From NCBI RefSeq assembly GCF_934330165.1, contig NZ_CAKRGI010000022.1, positions 1 through 41,934 on the forward strand: a stretch of DNA of 41,934 nt, read 5' to 3'. Below, piece by piece: positions 32,874 through 41,791 of the stretch. This stretch comes from an uncultured Mediterraneibacter sp. GTDB lineage: Bacteria > Bacillota > Clostridia > Lachnospirales > Lachnospiraceae. A program made the translations under genes and the position numbers. Each line of letters opens with the position of its first letter. The first letter of the stretch is position 1. The notes below the pieces were generated by a model. It worked only from the letters and a program-made list of their open reading frames with translations, was not told the origin of the DNA and searched no databases.

Positions 32874-35198
32874 TCTTTCTTCCTCCTGCTCTTTCTTGCT
32901 TCTATTCGCTCTGACTTTTTTGTCATGACTTCCATCATACATTTTAAACCAGTTCAGTCTCAATGCATTTGTTACCACACAGAAACTGGACAGGCTCATC
33001 GCCGCTGCCCCGAACATTGGGTTCAACTGCCATCCAAATAACGGAATCCATACTCCTGCTGCCAGCGGGATTCCGATCACATTATAAAAGAATGCCCAGA
33101 ATAAATTTTCATGGATATTACGGAGTGTCGCCCGGCTCATCCGGATCGCTGCCGGAACATCGCTCAGTCTGCTCTTCATCAGCACAACATCTGCAGCATC
33201 AATGGCAATATCCGTTCCCGCCCCAATCGCGATTCCTATATCTGCTCTCGTCAGAGCCGGAGCATCATTGATACCGTCTCCGACCATTGCCACCTTTCCT
33301 TTTTTCTTCAGTAAACGGATTGCTGCCTCTTTTCCTTCCGGCAGCACACCTGCAATGACTTCATCCACTCCTGCCTGTTCCCCGATCGCTTTTGCGGTCC
33401 GCTCATTATCTCCGGTCAGCATAACCACCCGGATTCCCATATTCTGCAGTTCTTTTACTGCCTGCGGACTGTCTTCTTTGATGACATCTGCAACCGCAAT
33501 GATTCCGATCAGTTTCTCATTTCTTACAAAGAACAGCGGAGTCTTTCCTTCCTGTGCAAACTTCTGTGCCTGCTGCTCTGATGCATACGGCACTTCACTC
33601 TTTGATCTGATATATTTTAAGTTTCCACCATAAAGCCAGGTTTCTCCCAGTCTTCCTGAAAGTCCGTTTCCTGCAACTGCCCGGAAATCCGCTGCCTCTT
33701 CTTTACTTTCTAATCCCTTTTCTTTCGCATATTCCAGTACTGCTCTTGCCAGCGGATGCTCACTTTTCTTTTCCAGTACATAGGCTGTTCTGACCAGTTC
33801 TTCCTCTGAAATTTCCTCTGTCGGAAAAAGATCCGTCACTCTCGGTTCTCCGCTTGTGATCGTTCCGGTCTTATCAAGTACCACAATCTGCATCTTTCCT
33901 GTCTCTTCCAGTGATACTGCTGTCTTGAACATGATGCCATTTTTCGCACCCATGCCATTTCCTACCATAATCGCTACCGGAGTTGCAAGTCCCAACGCAC
34001 ATGGACAACTGATGACAAGCACTGAAATCCCTCTTGCAAGTGCAAATCCGATACTCTGTCCCGCCAGCAGCCACACAACCATCGTGATCACTGCGATCGT
34101 AATGACTGCCGGTACAAATACTCCTGATACCCGGTCTGCGACTTTGGCAATTGGTGCTTTAGTCGCTGCTGCATCACTGACCATCTGAATGATCTGTGAC
34201 AGGGTTGTATCTTCTCCAACTCTCGTTGCCTCACAGCGGATAAAACCTGACTGGTTCAAAGTCGCTGCAGATACCGTATCTCCACTCTTCTTATCCACCG
34301 GAATACTCTCACCGGTCAGTGCCGCTTCATTCACGGCACTTGTACCCTCGATCACCATTCCATCTACCGGGATATTTTCCCCCGGTCTGACCACAAATAC
34401 ATCTCCTTTTTTTACCTGCTCAATAGATACATTCAGCTCTTCTCCATTCCTTATTACCGTTGCTGTCTTCGGAGCAAGCTTCATAAGACTCTTCAGTGCA
34501 TCCGTCGTCTTTCCTTTCGATCTTGCTTCCAGCATCTTTCCTACAGTGATCAGCGTAAGGATCATCGCTGCTGACTCAAAATAGAATTCATGCATGAATG
34601 ACATGACACCATCCATATCCCCGCTGACCTGAGCCGCAGTCATCGCATACAATGCATAGACACTGTAGCCATAAGATGCTCCTGCTCCCAGTGCCACCAG
34701 TGTATCCATATTGGGGGTGAGATGGATCATGCCTTTAAACCCATTGACAAAGAATTTCTGATTGATCACCATCACTGTCGTTGTCAGAAGTAACTGCGTC
34801 AGACCCATCGCAATATGATTTTCTGCCATAAAAGAAGGCAACGGCCATCCCCACATCATATGTCCCATTGATACATACATCAACGGGATAAGAAATACCA
34901 GTGAAGCGATCAGTCTCCTTTTCATCTTCGGAGTCTCTGTATCTTTCAGCATCTCATCCGCTGCCGCAGCAGATGCTGTTCCTCCGTTTCCGTTCTCTGC
35001 ATTTTTCAGCGATGCTCCGTATCCGGATGCCTCCACAGCGGCAATGATCTCGGATACCGACGCAGTTCCCTCCACTCCCATGGAGTTAGTCAGCAGACTT
35101 ACCGAGCATGACGTTACCCCCGGGACATTGGATACCGCTTTTTCTACACGGCTGCTGCACGCTGCACAGCTCATCCCTGTCACACGATATTGTTCCAT
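32664..35198 (-). CDS. copA: copper-exporting P1B-type ATPase with C-terminal CopZ domain
   Basis: 844 residues from ATG 35198 (AAGGTG at 5 nt); an earlier ATG at 35282 overlaps the csoR stop and would add 28 residues without family match. N-terminal HMA domain GMSCAAC (8-14), eight membrane helices, SCPCALG in helix 6 (about 398-404), phosphorylation motif DKTGT (about 441), SEHP (about 480), GDGINDAPAL (about 641). After the last helix, a hydrophilic linker leads to a second HMA domain (residues 776-844). CopA exports Cu(I) across the cytoplasmic membrane. It lies directly behind csoR, its likely repressor. Confidence 0.95.
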   Translation of the reverse strand: MEQYRVTGMSCAACSSRVEKAVSNVPGVTSCSVSLLTNSMGVEGTASVSEIIAAVEASGYGASLKNAENGNGGTASAAAADEMLKDTETPKMKRRLIASLVFLIPLMYVSMGHMMWGWPLPSFMAENHIAMGLTQLLLTTTVMVINQKFFVNGFKGMIHLTPNMDTLVALGAGASYGYSVYALYAMTAAQVSGDMDGVMSFMHEFYFESAAMILTLITVGKMLEARSKGKTTDALKSLMKLAPKTATVIRNGEELNVSIEQVKKGDVFVVRPGENIPVDGMVIEGTSAVNEAALTGESIPVDKKSGDTVSAATLNQSGFIRCEATRVGEDTTLSQIIQMVSDAAATKAPIAKVADRVSGVFVPAVITIAVITMVVWLLAGQSIGFALARGISVLVISCPCALGLATPVAIMVGNGMGAKNGIMFKTAVSLEETGKMQIVVLDKTGTITSGEPRVTDLFPTEEISEEELVRTAYVLEKKSEHPLARAVLEYAKEKGLESKEEAADFRAVAGNGLSGRLGETWLYGGNLKYIRSKSEVPYASEQQAQKFAQEGKTPLFFVRNEKLIGIIAVADVIKEDSPQAVKELQNMGIRVVMLTGDNERTAKAIGEQAGVDEVIAGVLPEGKEAAIRLLKKKGKVAMVGDGINDAPALTRADIGIAIGAGTDIAIDAADVVLMKSRLSDVPAAIRMSRATLRNIHENLFWAFFYNVIGIPLAAGVWIPLFGWQLNPMFGAAAMSLSSFCVVTNALRLNWFKMYDGSHDKKVRANRSKKEQEEERMTKTIKIEGMMCGHCEAAVKKALEALDQVEAAEVSHEAGTAVVTLNGEISDDVLKKAVEEKDYTVTGIE

Positions 35199-35281
35199 CT
35201 TCTCACCTTCCTGTTCCATTTTCCGGTTTCTGTTCTTCCTTCCGGTTTCTGTTGTACTTTCCAGACGCTGTGCGGCAATCA

Positions 35282-35593
35282 TTATTTCATCAGTTTCTGC
35301 AATGTTGCAACCAGTTCATCCACGGTTGCATCTTTTCCCTCTCTTATATCATCCGCCACGCAGGTACGAATATGGTTTGCAAGAAGTACTTTATTAAAAC
35401 TGTTCAATGCCGCATTCACAGCTGAGACCTGTACTAAAATATCCGGGCAATAGGCATCATTTTCTACCATTCTCCTGATTCCCCTGACCTGCCCTTCGAT
35501 CCTGCTCAATCGGTTCAGTAAATCTTTATATTCTTTTTCCGAACGCTCCTTTGTCTTATGGCAGCAGCCCGGACAGACTTTTTCTTCTTCCAT
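35282..35593 (-). CDS. csoR: CsoR-type copper-sensing repressor
   Basis: 103 residues from ATG 35593; an ATG two codons upstream is one base from the ribosome site AGGAGC. All-helical DUF156 fold: LNRLSRIEGQVRGI (about 27-40), then the Cu(I) ligands Cys in AYCPDI (49), His and Cys in ANHIRTC (74 and 78), the diagnostic C-H-C set of CsoR. An extra N-terminal CPGCCH may also bind metal. It should repress its own operon with copA until Cu(I) binds. TAATG joins its stop to a potential copA start. Confidence 0.95.
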   Translation of the reverse strand: MEEEKVCPGCCHKTKERSEKEYKDLLNRLSRIEGQVRGIRRMVENDAYCPDILVQVSAVNAALNSFNKVLLANHIRTCVADDIREGKDATVDELVATLQKLMK

Positions 35594-35645
35594 GATCATG
35601 CTCCTTTTTGATCGAAATTATGAGAAACACACTTTGCGGGTTTCA

Positions 35646-35662
35646 ATACCCCCTGTAGGTAT
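35646..35662. promoter_or_regulatory. CsoR-type operator box 1
   Basis: ATACCCCCTGTAGGTAT, a 17-bp palindrome of the CsoR type (TACC-x-GGTA arms), lies between the promoter and csoR, 36 bp centre to centre from box 2. Confidence 0.8.
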
Positions 35663-35676
35663 TTTTCACATTTTGG

Positions 35677-35705
35677 ATTATATACCCATAAGGGGTATAT
35701 TTCAA
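35677..35705 (-). promoter_or_regulatory. csoR-copA promoter
   Basis: Minus strand: TTGAAA (35700-35705), 17-nt spacer, perfect TATAAT (35677-35682). The spacer is filled by operator box 2. Confidence 0.88.
35682..35698. promoter_or_regulatory. CsoR-type operator box 2
   Basis: ATACCCATAAGGGGTAT, 17-bp palindrome, covers the -35/-10 spacer, so a bound repressor would exclude RNA polymerase. Confidence 0.85.
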
Positions 35706-35753
35706 GTGCTTTTTCTATTATTTTCGGGATTGATTCTATTTTGGAGATATTTC

Positions 35754-35830
35754 AAAAAAAATAAACCGGAACCAAAGATGAATTTCTGTCTGCTTTTAGC
35801 TTTGACAAAACTTTTTCTCCGATTCCGGTT
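35754..35830 (-). terminator. possible long-loop terminator after luxS
   Basis: AACCGGAA (35764-35771) pairs with TTCCGGTT (35823-35830) across 51 nt and is followed on the minus strand by TATTTTTTTT. The long loop makes it less certain. Confidence 0.45.
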
Positions 35831-35856
35831 GTCCGATTTTTCTTTGCTGTAAAATT

Positions 35857-36324
35857 TTATTCAGGATATACTAGATTCCGGTCATTCTTCAGGCTGTCCC
35901 GATATTTTCTGATATAATATTTCGCCATATCAAGATTCTGTTCCTGATAATTTCCACACTGTTCCGGTGCTGCTCCCGGAATCCCGCCTTCAAATCCTAT
36001 AATAAAATCACACATATCTATGACAAGATCATAAATATCTTCTGAATCCAAATTGCCAAACATAACAAGATAACATCCTGTCCTGCAGCCCATCGGTCCA
36101 AAATAGATCACATCTTCTTTACTCTCACTGTTTCTGAGATAGGTTGCCGCCAGATGCTCGATCGTATGCAGTGCCGGTGTATCTATAACCGGTTCTCTGT
36201 TCGGTGCTGTGATCCTCAGATCAAACGTCGTTGTAACGCAGTCTCCTTTCGCATCTCTTCTTGATACATACAATCCCGGCATGAGATTCAGATGATTGAT
36301 TGTAAAACTTGCAATTCTTTCCAT
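35857..36324 (-). CDS. luxS: S-ribosylhomocysteine lyase
   Basis: LuxS splits S-ribosylhomocysteine into homocysteine and DPD, the precursor of autoinducer 2, in the activated methyl cycle. 155 residues. The metal site HTIEH (53-57) and Cys123, and the catalytic Cys84 in GCRTGCY, are all present, so the enzyme should be active. AGAGG at 7 nt precedes ATG. It begins 23 nt after the MATE exporter gene and is probably the last gene of that operon. No pfs/mtnN gene is in the window. Confidence 0.98.
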   Translation of the reverse strand: MERIASFTINHLNLMPGLYVSRRDAKGDCVTTTFDLRITAPNREPVIDTPALHTIEHLAATYLRNSESKEDVIYFGPMGCRTGCYLVMFGNLDSEDIYDLVIDMCDFIIGFEGGIPGAAPEQCGNYQEQNLDMAKYYIRKYRDSLKNDRNLVYPE

Positions 36325-36347
36325 TTTAATTCCTCTTATTTTCTATT

Positions 36348-37679
36348 TTACTTCTTTTTATGATTCCGCTTCATCAGGATTCCTCCGCTTACATCTGCCA
36401 GTACCCAGCCAATTGGAATCGCCCACCAGATCGCTCCAACTCCAAAGAATGGAGCAAAGACATATGCCAGCACTACTCTCGTTCCAAGCGATATGATCGT
36501 AAGTACCAGTGAGATCTTCGGCTTTTCAATAGCTCGGAAATACCCATACAACAGAAAGAGGATTCCAATGCCGCAATAACACATTCCTTCAATCCGCAGA
36601 TATCCTGCTCCAATACGGATGATCTCTGTCTCTTCGCCGGAAATAAAAATTTCCATCAGATTTGTTGCCAGAAAATAAACTCCTGCCGACACAACCACAC
36701 AAAAGCCAAGAACAATCCCTGCCGCACTTTTTGTGCCTTTTTTTATTCTTTTTTCTTCACCCGCTCCATAATTCTGAGAGATAAAGATGGAATAGGCATT
36801 TCCAAATTCCTGTGCCGGCATATATGCCAGTGTGTCAATCTTCACACCGGCTGCAAAAGCCGCCATCACCGCTGTTCCAAAGCTGTTGACCAGCCCCTGC
36901 ACCATAAGAATTCCAAAATTCATCACAGACTGCTGTACTCCGGTTGCCGAAGAATAGGAAAAGATTTCTCCCAGCAATTCTTTTTTTACCCGTATCTTTT
37001 CTCTTTTCAGTTCTTTCAGATTCAAAACCGGTTCTTTGATAAAGCTATAGAATGCTATTCCGATTCCTGATACCGCCTGCGACAGAACCGTTGCCTGTGC
37101 CGCACCTTCCACTCCCATGTTCCATACTGCCACAAACCAGTAATCCAGCCCGATATTGAGTACAGAACTGATTCCCAGAAATACTAACGGCACGATGGAA
37201 TTTCCTGTGGAACGCAATAAAAATGCAAAGTAATTATACAGAAAAACAAATAATAATCCACTTAAGATCCATCTGACATAACGCAGCATCATATCGTAAA
37301 TTTCACCCGGAATCTGCATAATCCGCAGAATCGGATGCAGTAATACAAAGGACAACAGCATAAGAAGCAGTGTAATTCCCAAGATCATTCCGAACGAAGA
37401 TACAATATATTCTTTCATTTTTCTGATATCTTTACGTCCGAAACTAATTGAAAATAATGCACCGCTTCCCATGCACATTCCCAGGATCAGAGAAGTCAGA
37501 AATGTCATCAGGGTATAGGCACTTCCAACCGCTGCCAAAGCATCAGAACCAACAAATTTTCCAACGATCCATGTATCTGCCAGATTATAACACTGCTGAA
37601 GCATATTCCCAAGAATCATGGGAACTGCAAACAGCAACATCGTCCCCGTCACATTTCCTTTCGTTAAATCTCTGTTCAT
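36348..37679 (-). CDS. MATE-family efflux transporter
   Basis: 443 residues from ATG 37679 (MNRDLTKGNVTGTMLLFAVP). An extension to a TTG at 37763, overlapping the reductase stop, is Lys/Arg-rich and lacks a ribosome site. Twelve predicted helices in two homologous bundles; NMLQQCYNLADTWIVGKF and LGMCMGSGALFSISFGR (about 72-88) are typical MatE features. It exports organic cations or drugs using Na+ or H+; the substrate is unknown. The place between an aldo/keto reductase and luxS suggests a common transcript. Confidence 0.92.
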   Translation of the reverse strand: MNRDLTKGNVTGTMLLFAVPMILGNMLQQCYNLADTWIVGKFVGSDALAAVGSAYTLMTFLTSLILGMCMGSGALFSISFGRKDIRKMKEYIVSSFGMILGITLLLMLLSFVLLHPILRIMQIPGEIYDMMLRYVRWILSGLLFVFLYNYFAFLLRSTGNSIVPLVFLGISSVLNIGLDYWFVAVWNMGVEGAAQATVLSQAVSGIGIAFYSFIKEPVLNLKELKREKIRVKKELLGEIFSYSSATGVQQSVMNFGILMVQGLVNSFGTAVMAAFAAGVKIDTLAYMPAQEFGNAYSIFISQNYGAGEEKRIKKGTKSAAGIVLGFCVVVSAGVYFLATNLMEIFISGEETEIIRIGAGYLRIEGMCYCGIGILFLLYGYFRAIEKPKISLVLTIISLGTRVVLAYVFAPFFGVGAIWWAIPIGWVLADVSGGILMKRNHKKK

Positions 37680-37759
37680 TCCGATCTGATTTCCTTTTCC
37701 GTTCTTTTTTGTCTTTCTTATTTTTCTTTTCTGCCTTCTTTTATGTAAAACTCTGAAAA

Positions 37760-38749
37760 TCAAAGAGAAAGTTCATCGATCTTCTTCAGTTCTTCTTCAG
37801 AGAACTCCGTATTTTCAATCGCTTTGATATTGTCCAACAGCTGCTGCGGTCTCGATGCTCCCACCAGTACGCTGGTTACGATTCCATCTCGTAAAATCCA
37901 ACTCAGAGCCATCTCTGCCAGAGTCTGGCCACGTCCGGCTGCAATTCCGTTCAAAGCACGGATCTTCAGAAGCATTTCTTCTGTAAGTGCATCCTTTTTC
38001 AAAAATCTTCCGTCTGTCATAATCCGGCTGTCCTCCGGGATTCCATTCAGATAACGGTTCGTCAGAAGCCCCTGTGCCAGCGGACTGAACGCAATGATTC
38101 CTTTCTTCAGTTCTGCAGCCTTTTCTTTCAGACCATTCTTCTCAATCGTCCGGTCAAAAATAGAATAACGGTTCTGATTGATAATAAACGGACAATGAAG
38201 ATCCGTCAGAATTGCAGCCGCTTTTTCCATGGTCGGTCCGTCATAATTGGACAGTCCTGCATAAAGTGCTTTTCCTGACTGTACTGCTGTAGCCAATGCT
38301 CCCATGGTCTCCTCTAATGGTGTATTCGGATCCATCCTGTGATGATAAAAGATGTCTACATAATCCAGTCCCATTCTCTGCAGGCTCTGATCCAGGCTTG
38401 CCAACAGATACTTTCTGCTTCCCCAGTCCCCGTAAGGACCATCCCACATCAGATATCCCGCTTTTGTACTGATCACCATCTCATCTCTGTGCTGTCCCAT
38501 TTCTTCTTTTAAGATTCTGCCAAAATTCTTCTCAGCACTACCCGGTTCCGGTCCATAGTTATTTGCAAGATCAAAATGCGTGATTCCATTGTCAAATGCT
38601 GTAAAGAAGATCTGCTTCATATTTTCATAGACACCGGTATCCCCAAAATTGTGCCAGAATCCCAGTGACACTTCCGGTAATCTTAATCCGCTTTTTCCGC
38701 AATACGGATATCCCATCTTCTGATATCTGTCTTCTGCTGCCTGATACAT
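37760..38749 (-). CDS. aldo/keto reductase, YghZ/GPR type
   Basis: 329 residues from ATG 38749 (AGGAGG at 9 nt). An ATG 21 nt upstream overlaps the ribosome site. YPYCGKSGLRLPEVSLGFWHN (in part, about 14-34) is nearly the start of E. coli YghZ (L-glyceraldehyde 3-phosphate reductase). Catalytic Asp (HFDLANNYG, Asp and Tyr), Lys (STKAGY) and His (YHHRMD) are present. It reduces aldehydes with NADPH, possibly for methylglyoxal or glyceraldehyde phosphate detoxification. First gene of the reductase-MATE-luxS group. Confidence 0.94.
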   Translation of the reverse strand: MYQAAEDRYQKMGYPYCGKSGLRLPEVSLGFWHNFGDTGVYENMKQIFFTAFDNGITHFDLANNYGPEPGSAEKNFGRILKEEMGQHRDEMVISTKAGYLMWDGPYGDWGSRKYLLASLDQSLQRMGLDYVDIFYHHRMDPNTPLEETMGALATAVQSGKALYAGLSNYDGPTMEKAAAILTDLHCPFIINQNRYSIFDRTIEKNGLKEKAAELKKGIIAFSPLAQGLLTNRYLNGIPEDSRIMTDGRFLKKDALTEEMLLKIRALNGIAAGRGQTLAEMALSWILRDGIVTSVLVGASRPQQLLDNIKAIENTEFSEEELKKIDELSL

Positions 38750-38996
38750 ACACTTATACCTCCTATGCATTCCGTTTTGTCACAGCCTACGGATTTCTAT
38801 TCGTTATTCTATCACTTCAGGTCTGTTATGTCATCGCTTTCTGCATTTTTAATCAAAATTTTATTTCCCTTATTCTTCACATCAGCTTTATATCCCATAC
38901 CTGCTTCCAGGTTTCTAATATTTTGTGCTATGAATGCTATGAATTTTCTGAACTTTTAAAAAAATATATGAAATAGAAAGAATTTTAATTTTAGGG

Positions 38997-39025
38997 TTTA
39001 CAAACTTGTAACCTTATGATATTAT
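38997..39025 (+). promoter_or_regulatory. tRNA-Leu promoter
   Basis: TTTACA (38997-39002), 17-nt spacer, TATTAT (39020-39025), 12 nt before the tRNA 5' end. Confidence 0.75.
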
Positions 39026-39037
39026 ATCACTTGTCGA

Positions 39038-39122
39038 GCGGAAGTGGCGGAATGGCAGACGCGCTAGATTCAGGTTCTAGTGGGAGTTTTATCCTGTGGG
39101 AGTTCAAGTCTCCTCTTCCGCA
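39038..39122 (+). tRNA. tRNA-Leu (anticodon CAG)
   Basis: 85 nt. The acceptor arms GCGGAAG (39038-39044) and CTTCCGC (39115-39121) pair fully with discriminator A39122. The anticodon stem CTAGA/TCTAG encloses TTCAGGT, giving anticodon CAG (39071-39073), which reads CUG. A long variable arm follows, as in class II tRNAs, and the T arm is GGGAG-TTCAAGT-CTCCT. CCA is not encoded. Its last 21 bases belong to the attachment core. Confidence 0.96.
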
Positions 39123-39123
39123 T
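39102..39123 (+). repeat. attL core (tRNA 3' end)
   Basis: 22 bp from GTTCAAG to CCGCAT, identical to 41828-41849. Covers the T loop to the 3' end of the tRNA plus one base. Confidence 0.85.
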
Positions 39124-39134
39124 GCTTGAAAAGT

Positions 39135-39175
39135 ACGAGAAGGCCTTATTTTACAAGGATTTCTCGTCTTTTTTT
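39135..39175 (+). terminator. terminator behind tRNA-Leu
   Basis: ACGAGAA (39135-39141) pairs with TTCTCGT (39161-39167), with an inner CCTT/AAGG pairing, followed by a T-run. The integrase stop codon lies inside this hairpin. Confidence 0.8.
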
Positions 39176-39889
39176 ATTATCTGAAATTTGCCCATTTTTG
39201 GTTACCTCCGTTATTTCTTCTCTCCCATTCGGGAAATCAATCACATTTTTACGGTTATAATTCTTATCCAATGCACGATCCAGCTGACTGACAATCTCTT
39301 CCGGACGTTTTCTGTCATAACAATAATTGTTATAAGTTGTTCTTTCATCCTCATGTCCAATGATCTTTCTGACTGTATTAATATTGATTCCTTCGTCAAT
39401 CATCGATGAGATCACCGTCTTTCTCACTTTATGAGGACTTCTGCAAGGAATATCCAGATGCCTACAGTATTTTCTCAAACGACACGCAATCGCATTTTCC
39501 GTAATCCTCTTTCCCTGGTTCATAAATAGATAAGAACCTGAGCAGCCATTTCTCTCATTCACATCCATTGCAAGTTTAATGACCAGCTTCGCTTTTTCAA
39601 TCAAAGGAATTTCCCTGTCACCAGCATCTGTCTTTGTATGTTCCACAACTTCTCTCGATGTTTTTCTGAATTTTCTATCCGGTCCCTCTGTATAGCAACT
39701 AGTCTCCATATGTTGGATATGAATATAATCCCGGCTCACGTCACTCTCTTTCAATGCAACCAGTTCTCCCGGACGAACCCCCAGATAAAACTGAAGGATC
39801 ACTGCTAACGATGTTGTATTATCCGGATTTTCTTCATACTTGCTACTGGCACTTTTATAAGCATTGATAAATTTACTAAGTTCCGCTCT
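39146..39889 (-). pseudogene. 5'-truncated tyrosine recombinase (integrase)
   Basis: The catalytic domain is complete: Arg in LGVRPGEL, a Lys/beta-hairpin part (KTDAGDREIPL), HKVRKT (H-x-x-R), GHEDERTTYNNY (H and nucleophile Tyr). The reading frame is open with family-like sequence from 39889 (ENPDNTTSLAVILQFYLG) but meets TAG at 39890-39892, and the N-terminal arm-binding and core-binding domains are missing. A start at GTG 39802 would give 218 residues without them. It was probably the integrase of this islet and is likely inactive. Confidence 0.8.
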
Positions 39890-39892
39890 CTA

Positions 39893-40064
39893 ATAATCTA
39901 TGTTTTCGACTGACTCTATTATACCACGAAGCCCATAATCGAACAAGTGTTCTTTTTATTTTTGTGCAATTCATCTCCCACCTGCAGAGGAAGGAGAATT
40001 CTTGCTATATTATGTTAAATTTTTGAATTCTACAAACTGGAATTGAATTTATCAATAACCGATG
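39893..40064. other. non-coding gap in islet
   Basis: About 170 A/T-rich bases between the integrase remnant and the ATPase gene. It contains the promoter-like sequence and no protein-like frame; the missing integrase 5' part is not found here, so it was deleted, not just shifted. Confidence 0.5.
39918..39946 (-). promoter_or_regulatory. promoter-like sequence before the integrase remnant
   Basis: Minus strand: TTGTTC (39941-39946), 17-nt spacer, TGG-TATAAT (39918-39923). It may be a retained or hybrid promoter. Confidence 0.4.
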
Positions 40065-41318
40065 TTAGAACTCTAAACTATCTGCATTCAAAAGGAAATA
40101 CTTCATTCCCATGATGACAAATCCCTCATCATTTCTCCAAGGTTTCTTGCTACCATTTACAATGACAATCTTTTTAAAAGAGTCTGGAATATTACGCAAA
40201 GAGTTGAACTCCTGAGTCTGCTTTTCTTCCGAAGTCATGTCATATGCAACCTGAATATAGTACCTCTGATTACCTTGGTTAACCACAAAGTCAACTTCCA
40301 ACTGCTTACGGACACGCTTGCCCTCTTTATCTTTATCAAAAATCTGCACGACGCCTACATCAACATTGTATCCACGGATCAGCAGCTCGTTATAAACAAT
40401 GTTCTCCATGATATGCGTAGGCTCCTGCTGTCTGAAATTCAGACGAGCATTTCTCAGTCCCAGATCCGTGAAGTAATATTTTAGATTTGCACCAATATAT
40501 TTTCGTCCCTTAATGTCGTAACGGCTTGCCTTGGAAATCAAAAACGCATCTGCCAAATAGTCAATATGGTTTGAGATAGTTTTATTGGTGTAAGTCATCT
40601 GACGCTCACTGGCAAAGGTATTAGCAATCTTTGAAGGGTTGGTCGGTGCACCAATAGCAGATGCAAGCACATCAACCAGAATACCAATCTCATCCACATT
40701 TTGAATTTTATTTCTTTCTATAACATCCTTCAAATAAACATTAGCAAAAATGTTCTTCAGATAGTCTGCTTTCTGTCGTTCACTCTGGAAACCAACAACC
40801 TGCGGCAATCCTCCGTAGATCATGTAGTCATCCCAGGCATCATCATAATCGCCGTCATAAACAGAATAAAACTCAGCAAAGGAGAGGGGATAGATTCTGA
40901 TTTCATCACCTCTGCCACGAAACTCAGTCACAATGTCACTGGACAGAAACTTTGAATCACTTCCGGTGACATACACGTCAATGTTGCTCATGCGTAGCAA
41001 ACTGTTCAATACTTCCTCAAATCGGGGCATAAACTGTACTTCATCCAGAAGAAGATAATACTTACCATCGTCCTTCATAGCATCATTGATATACTTAAAA
41101 CACATCTTAGGATCTCTTAATTCCTCGTTCTCAATACCATCCAATGCAATTTCAATAATATGATCCGAGCCAACACCATTCTCCAGTAAATGTCTCTTAA
41201 AGATGGTAAACAGCAAAAAGGATTTTCCGCATCTACGAATCCCGGTAATTATCTTTATCATTCCATTATCTTTTCGCTCAATCAACTGCTGTAGGTAAGC
41301 ATCTCTTTTAATCTCCAT
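40065..41318 (-). CDS. AAA ATPase with DUF4143 domain
   Basis: 417 residues from ATG 41318 (AGGAG at 7 nt; a start five codons upstream overlaps the ribosome site). Walker A GIRRCGKSF (about 25-33), Walker B YYLLLDEVQF (about 86), a sensor YVTGSDSKFL, a winged-helix middle (SKIANTFASERQMTY) and a C-terminal DUF4143 part with restriction-nuclease-like LEVDFVV and YIQVAY strands. Such proteins are common on genomic islands of gut anaerobes; their role is not known. It is the only intact gene of the islet. Confidence 0.9.
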   Translation of the reverse strand: MEIKRDAYLQQLIERKDNGMIKIITGIRRCGKSFLLFTIFKRHLLENGVGSDHIIEIALDGIENEELRDPKMCFKYINDAMKDDGKYYLLLDEVQFMPRFEEVLNSLLRMSNIDVYVTGSDSKFLSSDIVTEFRGRGDEIRIYPLSFAEFYSVYDGDYDDAWDDYMIYGGLPQVVGFQSERQKADYLKNIFANVYLKDVIERNKIQNVDEIGILVDVLASAIGAPTNPSKIANTFASERQMTYTNKTISNHIDYLADAFLISKASRYDIKGRKYIGANLKYYFTDLGLRNARLNFRQQEPTHIMENIVYNELLIRGYNVDVGVVQIFDKDKEGKRVRKQLEVDFVVNQGNQRYYIQVAYDMTSEEKQTQEFNSLRNIPDSFKKIVIVNGSKKPWRNDEGFVIMGMKYFLLNADSLEF

Positions 41319-41365
41319 CACTATGCTCCTCATTTTTGTGCATCCGCACTTTTTTTAGTAATGGT

Positions 41366-41394
41366 ATTCTATCATAAAATAAAATACGTTTCAA
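41366..41394 (-). promoter_or_regulatory. promoter of the AAA/DUF4143 gene
   Basis: Minus strand: TTGAAA (41389-41394), 17-nt spacer, TAGAAT (41366-41371), giving a leader of about 40 nt. Confidence 0.72.
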
Positions 41395-41455
41395 TATTCA
41401 TTCCTAGTTTATGTGTATGTACGTATTTTTATGTAATGCACTAATAAAAATATGT

Positions 41456-41731
41456 CTATCCTAATGCAATGACCTCTTTTCTCGGATCTCCATTCTGAAC
41501 GATCAGATAACATGCATATCTTGACAGTTCATAATCTTTTTTGGGTTTCGTGGTGACTCCAGCTTCAACGATTTTCCTGACCTCAGGAAAATCGTCTGGA
41601 ATACTGTGCCCGCTGTTTTCACATGCGATTATTGCTCTTTTAATTACTTTTGCAAAATTCTCCCATTTTGCATAATAGTCTTGGTTACGTGCGTGGAAAG
41701 CATGATTCCACAGGCAGTATTTGCTATAAAC
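41456..41731 (-). pseudogene. dinD-like (DNA-damage-inducible protein D) fragment
   Basis: Open frame from 41731 to TAG at 41456-41458. KWENFAKVIKRAIIACENSG and YELSRYACYLIVQNGDPRK (conserved core of DinD/P63C-type proteins) are clear. In relatives the next residues are VIALGQTYF; here the frame reads VIALG-stop-TYF, so the Gln codon has become TAG, and homology ends soon after. The fragment also lacks a start and the proper N-terminus. About 75 of the usual 270 or so residues remain. Confidence 0.75.
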
Positions 41732-41791
41732 CTACCTTTTTAGTATATTTTGGCTACCACTATGGTTACCTGAGCATGATGATGTGCGGAA

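Noticed and set aside
35592..35852. 86-codon plus-strand frame between csoR and luxS
   Set aside because: It covers the csoR promoter, both operator boxes and the luxS terminator and lacks a ribosome site.
38771..38990. Plus-strand frames before tRNA-Leu
   Set aside because: Low-complexity, hydrophobic-biased frames overlapping the reductase start, no ribosome site and no family features.
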